From contig JBBSDW010000027.1 of the NCBI GenBank assembly GCA_038240295.1, positions 1 through 25,135 on the forward strand: a stretch of 25,135 bases of DNA, in the 5' to 3' direction. The position numbers were made by a program, and so were the translations under genes. Of this stretch, positions 21,835 through 25,135 are shown in pieces (the first letter of the stretch is position 1; every line of letters starts with the position of its first letter). The DNA comes from JABDDM01 sp038240295 (GTDB lineage: Bacteria > Bacteroidota > Ignavibacteria > Palsa-1295). A model generated the notes under the pieces. The model searched no databases. It was not told the DNA's origin and saw only the letters and a program-made list of their open reading frames with translations.

Positions 21835-24675
21835 TTATCGAAGTTCCTGAAGGCTCGCCGTTAGCTTCTCAAGTTGTACGGTGTAGTTCGTCTGCTTCTC
21901 GCGTTCTTTTACGATAACTGCCGGTGGGGCTTTGCTAACGAATGACTCATTATCAAGTTTTGCTGTAACTGCATTCAGCTGTTGAACGATACGCTCGAGC
22001 GCATTCTCAAGACGCGTGCGTTCTTTTACGCGATCGTCTTCCGAGCGTGCTTCGAGCTTTACGAATACCTGACCGCGACCGCCGAGCAATTCACTTGCGT
22101 ATTCCATCGAAGAATATTCCGTGCCGGTTTGCTCGATCGTGAGCGACGAGGTGCGAGCGAGTCGTTCGATGATCGTTCGCGCAGATTCAAGCGAGGCGAG
22201 ATCACTCGGCTGCTTCAATTGAATGACAAGATCGATCGCCTTCGACGGCGCGTAGTTCACCGTCGAGCGCAGCAACCTGACGGCTTCAACCGTGCGCTGT
22301 ACAAAGCCAAATTCAGCTTCGGCTTCGTCGTCGATCTTATACGTATCGGCCGTGATGTAGTCATCCTGCCCGATCAGGACATTGATCTTCTCTCCGGTGA
22401 GTGCGTGCCAGAGTTCTTCAGTGAGGAAGGGCATGATCGGATGAAGCATTCGCATTATTCCTTCGAGAATTTCGACAGCAAGCGGCGTTGATGCGGGCTG
22501 GATCTTTACGATCTCAAGATACCAGTCGCAGTAATCCTTCCAGATAAAGTCATAGAGTACTTTCGTGACCTCATTGATCTCATAGGCGTCAAAGGCTTTG
22601 CGAACATCGCGGGCCGCGCGGTTTGCTCGCGAGAGCATCCACTTATCAGCGAGCGTCGTCACAGGGCGCATGGTGAAGCCACTCGCAATGGTTTGCTTTC
22701 GCTCATCGCTCTGGACCGCCTGGCTGTTGAGCAATTCGGTATCTTCGGATTCGAACTGCACCGTCGGCAGCACGGATTGAAATTCATCACGCTTCATGAT
22801 GACAAAGCGGGTCGCATTCCACAGTTTGTTCGCGAAGTTGCGGCCGATCTCGCACGACTCTTCACCAAAGCGAACATCCTGACCAAGCGGCGCAAGATAG
22901 AGCAGCGTGAAACGCACCGCATCGGTGCCATATTTATCGATCAAGTCGAACGGGTCGGGAGAATTCCCGAGCGACTTCGACATCTTCCGTCCCTGCTGAT
23001 CGCGAATGATATTATGAAAATAGACGTCGCGGAAGGGTACGATGTCTTCATCTTTTTCGCGAAGCGTCCCATCTTTCATGGGCAGTCCCTTCGTGAATTC
23101 CATGCCGGCCATGATCATTCTGGCAACCCAGAAGAAGATGATGTCAGGGCCGGTTGAAAGAAGCGACGTCGGATAGAACTCCTGCAGATCGAGCGTGTTC
23201 TCCGGCCAGCCGAACGTTGCGAACGGCCAAAGCCAGGACGAGAACCACGTGTCAAGTACGTCTTCGTCCTGATTGAGTTTTCCTGTGTAGCCAGCCGCGG
23301 TCGCTTTTGCGCGCGCTTCTTCTTCATTGCGCCCGACAAAAATATTCCCATCTTCGGCATACCATGCTGGTATGCGATGACCCCACCAGATCTGACGCGA
23401 GATGCACCAATCGCGAATGTTCGTCATCCAGTTGCGGTAGGTGTTGACCCATTTCTCCGGATGAAATTGAATGAGTCCGTTCTCGACTACACGAAGCGCG
23501 GGCTCGGCGAGCGGCTTCATGTTTACGAACCACTGATCCGAAAGGAAGGGCTCCATCATTTCGCCACCGCGCTCAGAGTAGCCAACCGAATGCGTATAGT
23601 TTTCGATCTTCTCGACAAGACCAAGTAACTGCAGTTCTTCGACAACTTTTTTGCGTGCTGCAAATCGCTCAAGCCCTGCAAAGCGTCCGCCCAGTTCATT
23701 GATCACTGCATGGTTATCCATGACGTTGATCTGTGGCAGGTTATGTCGCAAGCCGATCTCGAAATCATTCGGGTCGTGTGCAGGCGTGATCTTCACGCAT
23801 CCCGTACCGAAAGCCGGATCGACATAATCATCGGCGATGATCGGGATCTCGCGATCCATCAGCGGGAGCATCAGGAATTTCCCGACGAGATGCTGAGAGC
23901 GCTCGTCATTCGGATTGACGGCAACGGCAACGTCGCCGAGCATCGTCTCCGGACGTGTTGTTGCGATCGTCAAATACTCCGGCTCCGCACCCTTCGTACC
24001 AATGATCGGATACTTGAAGAAATAAAGCTTGCCTTCGGTGACCTTGTGGATCACTTCTTCATCCGACAACGCCGACTGCGCGAGCGGTGACCAGTTGATG
24101 ATCCGCTTGCCTCGATAGATCAGGCCCTTCTCATGCAACCGAACAAAACATTCGATGACCGACGAATAATATTTATCATCCATCGTGAAGCGCAATCGGC
24201 GCCAATCGGCGCTGCAGCCGAGTGCGCGAAGCTGATCAACGATAATGTCGCCATACTTCGATTTCCATCCCCAGACACGCTCGATGAATTTCTCGCGCCC
24301 GAGATCGTGCCGAGTAAGACCTTCCTCGCGCATCACTTTTTCGATCTTCGACTGCGTCGCGATGCCTGCGTGATCCGTGCCCGGCATCCAAAGCGATTCA
24401 TGCCCAAGCATCCGATGATAGCGGATGTAGGTATCCTGGATCGTGTTGTTCAGCGCATGGCCGACATGCAAAATGCCGGTGACATTCGGCGGAGGAATGA
24501 CGACGACGAACGGCTTTTTATCGATCGCACGCCGACCCGTCGGGTCCTGCGGTTTGTTCTCGGCGCGGTCTGCATAAAAAAGTCCATCGGCTTCCCATTC
24601 TGCGTACCATTTTTTCTCTACGTCTTTGGGAGCGTAGGCCTTGGCAAGCGGTGTCGTGTCGGCGTTCGTCGGCAT
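21835..24675 (-). CDS. valS: Valyl-tRNA synthetase
   Basis: This cytoplasmic class I synthetase charges tRNA-Val and edits misactivated threonine. PPPNVTGILHVGHA at about 61-74 contains the HIGH-type motif HVGH (70-73). MPGTDHAGIATQ follows at about 98-109, and KMSKS lies at 564-568 within GRKMSKSLGNSPDP, as typical for ValRS. The CP1 editing domain includes TIATTRPETMLGDVAVAVNP. The C-terminus (about 880-946) is a charged helical segment ending in the usual ValRS coiled-coil arm that contacts tRNA. Its 946 residues fit the bacterial family. The start ATG 24675 precedes LAKAYAPKDVEKKWYAEWE, the conserved N-terminal block. There is no sign of degeneration. It is transcribed away from gcvT. Confidence 0.98.
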   Translation of the reverse strand: MPTNADTTPLAKAYAPKDVEKKWYAEWEADGLFYADRAENKPQDPTGRRAIDKKPFVVVIPPPNVTGILHVGHALNNTIQDTYIRYHRMLGHESLWMPGTDHAGIATQSKIEKVMREEGLTRHDLGREKFIERVWGWKSKYGDIIVDQLRALGCSADWRRLRFTMDDKYYSSVIECFVRLHEKGLIYRGKRIINWSPLAQSALSDEEVIHKVTEGKLYFFKYPIIGTKGAEPEYLTIATTRPETMLGDVAVAVNPNDERSQHLVGKFLMLPLMDREIPIIADDYVDPAFGTGCVKITPAHDPNDFEIGLRHNLPQINVMDNHAVINELGGRFAGLERFAARKKVVEELQLLGLVEKIENYTHSVGYSERGGEMMEPFLSDQWFVNMKPLAEPALRVVENGLIQFHPEKWVNTYRNWMTNIRDWCISRQIWWGHRIPAWYAEDGNIFVGRNEEEARAKATAAGYTGKLNQDEDVLDTWFSSWLWPFATFGWPENTLDLQEFYPTSLLSTGPDIIFFWVARMIMAGMEFTKGLPMKDGTLREKDEDIVPFRDVYFHNIIRDQQGRKMSKSLGNSPDPFDLIDKYGTDAVRFTLLYLAPLGQDVRFGEESCEIGRNFANKLWNATRFVIMKRDEFQSVLPTVQFESEDTELLNSQAVQSDERKQTIASGFTMRPVTTLADKWMLSRANRAARDVRKAFDAYEINEVTKVLYDFIWKDYCDWYLEIVKIQPASTPLAVEILEGIMRMLHPIMPFLTEELWHALTGEKINVLIGQDDYITADTYKIDDEAEAEFGFVQRTVEAVRLLRSTVNYAPSKAIDLVIQLKQPSDLASLESARTIIERLARTSSLTIEQTGTEYSSMEYASELLGGRGQVFVKLEARSEDDRVKERTRLENALERIVQQLNAVTAKLDNESFVSKAPPAVIVKEREKQTNYTVQLEKLTASLQELR

Positions 24676-24803
24676 TCGGTAAAATTGGTGATCAGTGAAG
24701 CTATGTTAACTCTCGAAGAGCTGGCTGGGTGCCGAGGTGGTAGGGAAGGCGACTTCGTGCACATTGGCGCACCGCGGTAACTCGGAGAATGCAGCGTGTA
24801 AGC

Positions 24804-24993
24804 GTAGGGGCATCTTGCAGATGCCCGAAGTCGGAGCATCATCCTGCTTTTGGGAGTGGGCAGTAACGCCGGGAATGCATACGTGCTGCTTCGATCGCAT
24901 TGTGATGCCGCCCAACCTTGGGCATCTGCAAGATGCCCCTACGTTTGCATTCATCCTTTTTTTTCATCCTTCATCCTTACCCGGACGATGCCC
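24804..24993 (-). repeat. REPIN-like repeat, copy 2 (inverted relative to copy 1)
   Basis: The core (24804-24942, 139 bp) again has GTAG plus the GGGCATCT/AGATGCCC hairpin at 24804-24826, and its exact reverse complement ending CTAC at 24920-24942. The conserved flank with GGATGAA repeats and the GGGCATCGTCCGGG motif lies on the right (24943-24993), so the unit is inverted compared with 16382-16568. The spacer between the palindromes aligns with that of copy 1 with many substitutions, by eye about 70 percent, while the palindromes are identical. Confidence 0.85.
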
Positions 24994-25016
24994 TTACGAG
25001 CGCGTTTGTTCGAGTT

Positions 25017-25047
25017 ATTGGAGAGTCCTCCAACTCCCGTATATTTG
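25017..25047 (+). promoter_or_regulatory. Predicted Bacteroidota-type promoter for gcvT
   Basis: ATTG at 25017-25020, a 19-nt spacer and an exact TATATTTG at 25040-25047 match the Bacteroidota housekeeping promoter consensus. Transcription would begin around 25054, about 30 nt before the gcvT start codon. Confidence 0.65.
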
Positions 25048-25084
25048 CAGTTCTAACACGTTATTCCATCAAAAACGAGACAGC

Positions 25085-25135
25085 GTGAAGCGTACTCCGT
25101 TCTACAATAAGCATGTCGCGCTCGGCGGCAAGATC
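25085..25135 (+). CDS. gcvT: Aminomethyltransferase (glycine cleavage T protein), N-terminal fragment
   Basis: A GTG at 25085 opens 17 codons to the window edge, reading (M)KRTPFYNKHVALGGKI. This matches the conserved start of glycine-cleavage T proteins (KRTPLYDxHxxLGAKM). The T protein transfers the methylene group from aminomethylated H protein to tetrahydrofolate, releasing ammonia. The upstream frame has no ATG before a stop-free but non-conserved stretch, so GTG is the natural start. A good promoter lies about 40 nt upstream. Only the N-terminus is visible, so integrity of the gene cannot be judged. Confidence 0.85.
   Translation, partial: MKRTPFYNKHVALGGKI

Larger units (their letters stand above)
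24676..25084. other. Divergent intergenic region between valS and gcvT
   Basis: The first 128 nt next to valS show no clear feature and no consensus promoter for valS. The rest holds REPIN-like copy 2 (24804-24993) and the gcvT promoter (25017-25047). Short open frames here translate the repeat and are not considered genes. Confidence 0.6.

Noticed and set aside
1..25135. Frequent GATCG/CGATCG words, considered as a highly iterated palindrome
   Set aside because: They mostly fall in codons for Ile-Asp-Arg combinations and I cannot count enrichment reliably by eye.

Overview
The window looks like ordinary chromosome from a free-living member of the Bacteroidota/Chlorobi (FCB) group. Four observations point there. 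Three secreted proteins end in the type IX secretion (T9SS) sorting domain, with YPNP or NFPNPF motifs. The leucyl-tRNA synthetase carries the roughly 50-residue insertion known from Bacteroidota enzymes. Several intergenic regions hold Bacteroidota-type promoters (TTG, about 19 nt, TAnnTTTG). Starts generally lack a clear Shine-Dalgarno sequence. I cannot resolve class or order; a T9SS-bearing Ignavibacteria- or Kapabacteria-like lineage is plausible but unproven.

Layout. The left edge (1-599, minus) is an unfinished membrane protein, followed by a secreted CBM9-like protein (673-2142, minus). A housekeeping pair, leuS-ddl, runs plus from 2306 to 5968. Next come a small lipoprotein ORF that looks broken, a flippase-like multi-spanning membrane protein (minus), a 781-residue four-PAS sensor with no output domain (plus) and a periplasmic PAP2 phosphatase (minus). 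From 10987 to 16182 all genes are plus: a YCF48-type propeller with a T9SS tail, a TIGR03118-type lipoprotein closed by a strong terminator, a secreted protein made of two copies of an HE-motif domain, trmO, and a lipoprotein of unknown function. From 16661 to 24675 everything is minus: two T9SS cargo proteins, a two-helix membrane protein, a short propeller protein without a sorting tail, and valS. The right edge holds the first 17 codons of gcvT (plus).

How the genes work together. leuS, ddl, valS, trmO and gcvT are core translation, cell-wall and one-carbon genes. Between them lie envelope and exported proteins: propellers, lipoproteins, a phosphatase and a flippase-like protein. These look like independent surface cargo rather than one pathway. 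I see no rRNA, tRNA, CRISPR array, transposase or prophage.

Most unusual content. (1) Two inverted copies of a roughly 190-bp repeat at 16382-16568 and 24804-24993, built like a REPIN: paired REP palindromes with GTAG ends and no transposase nearby. (2) A secreted protein in which an 83-residue domain is duplicated and the second copy has lost both histidines of the putative metal site. (3) A PAS-only sensor. (4) A long intergenic hairpin at 20599-20679 downstream of a good minus-strand promoter. (5) A lipoprotein ORF interrupted by an in-frame stop. No multigene system that I would call new is evident.
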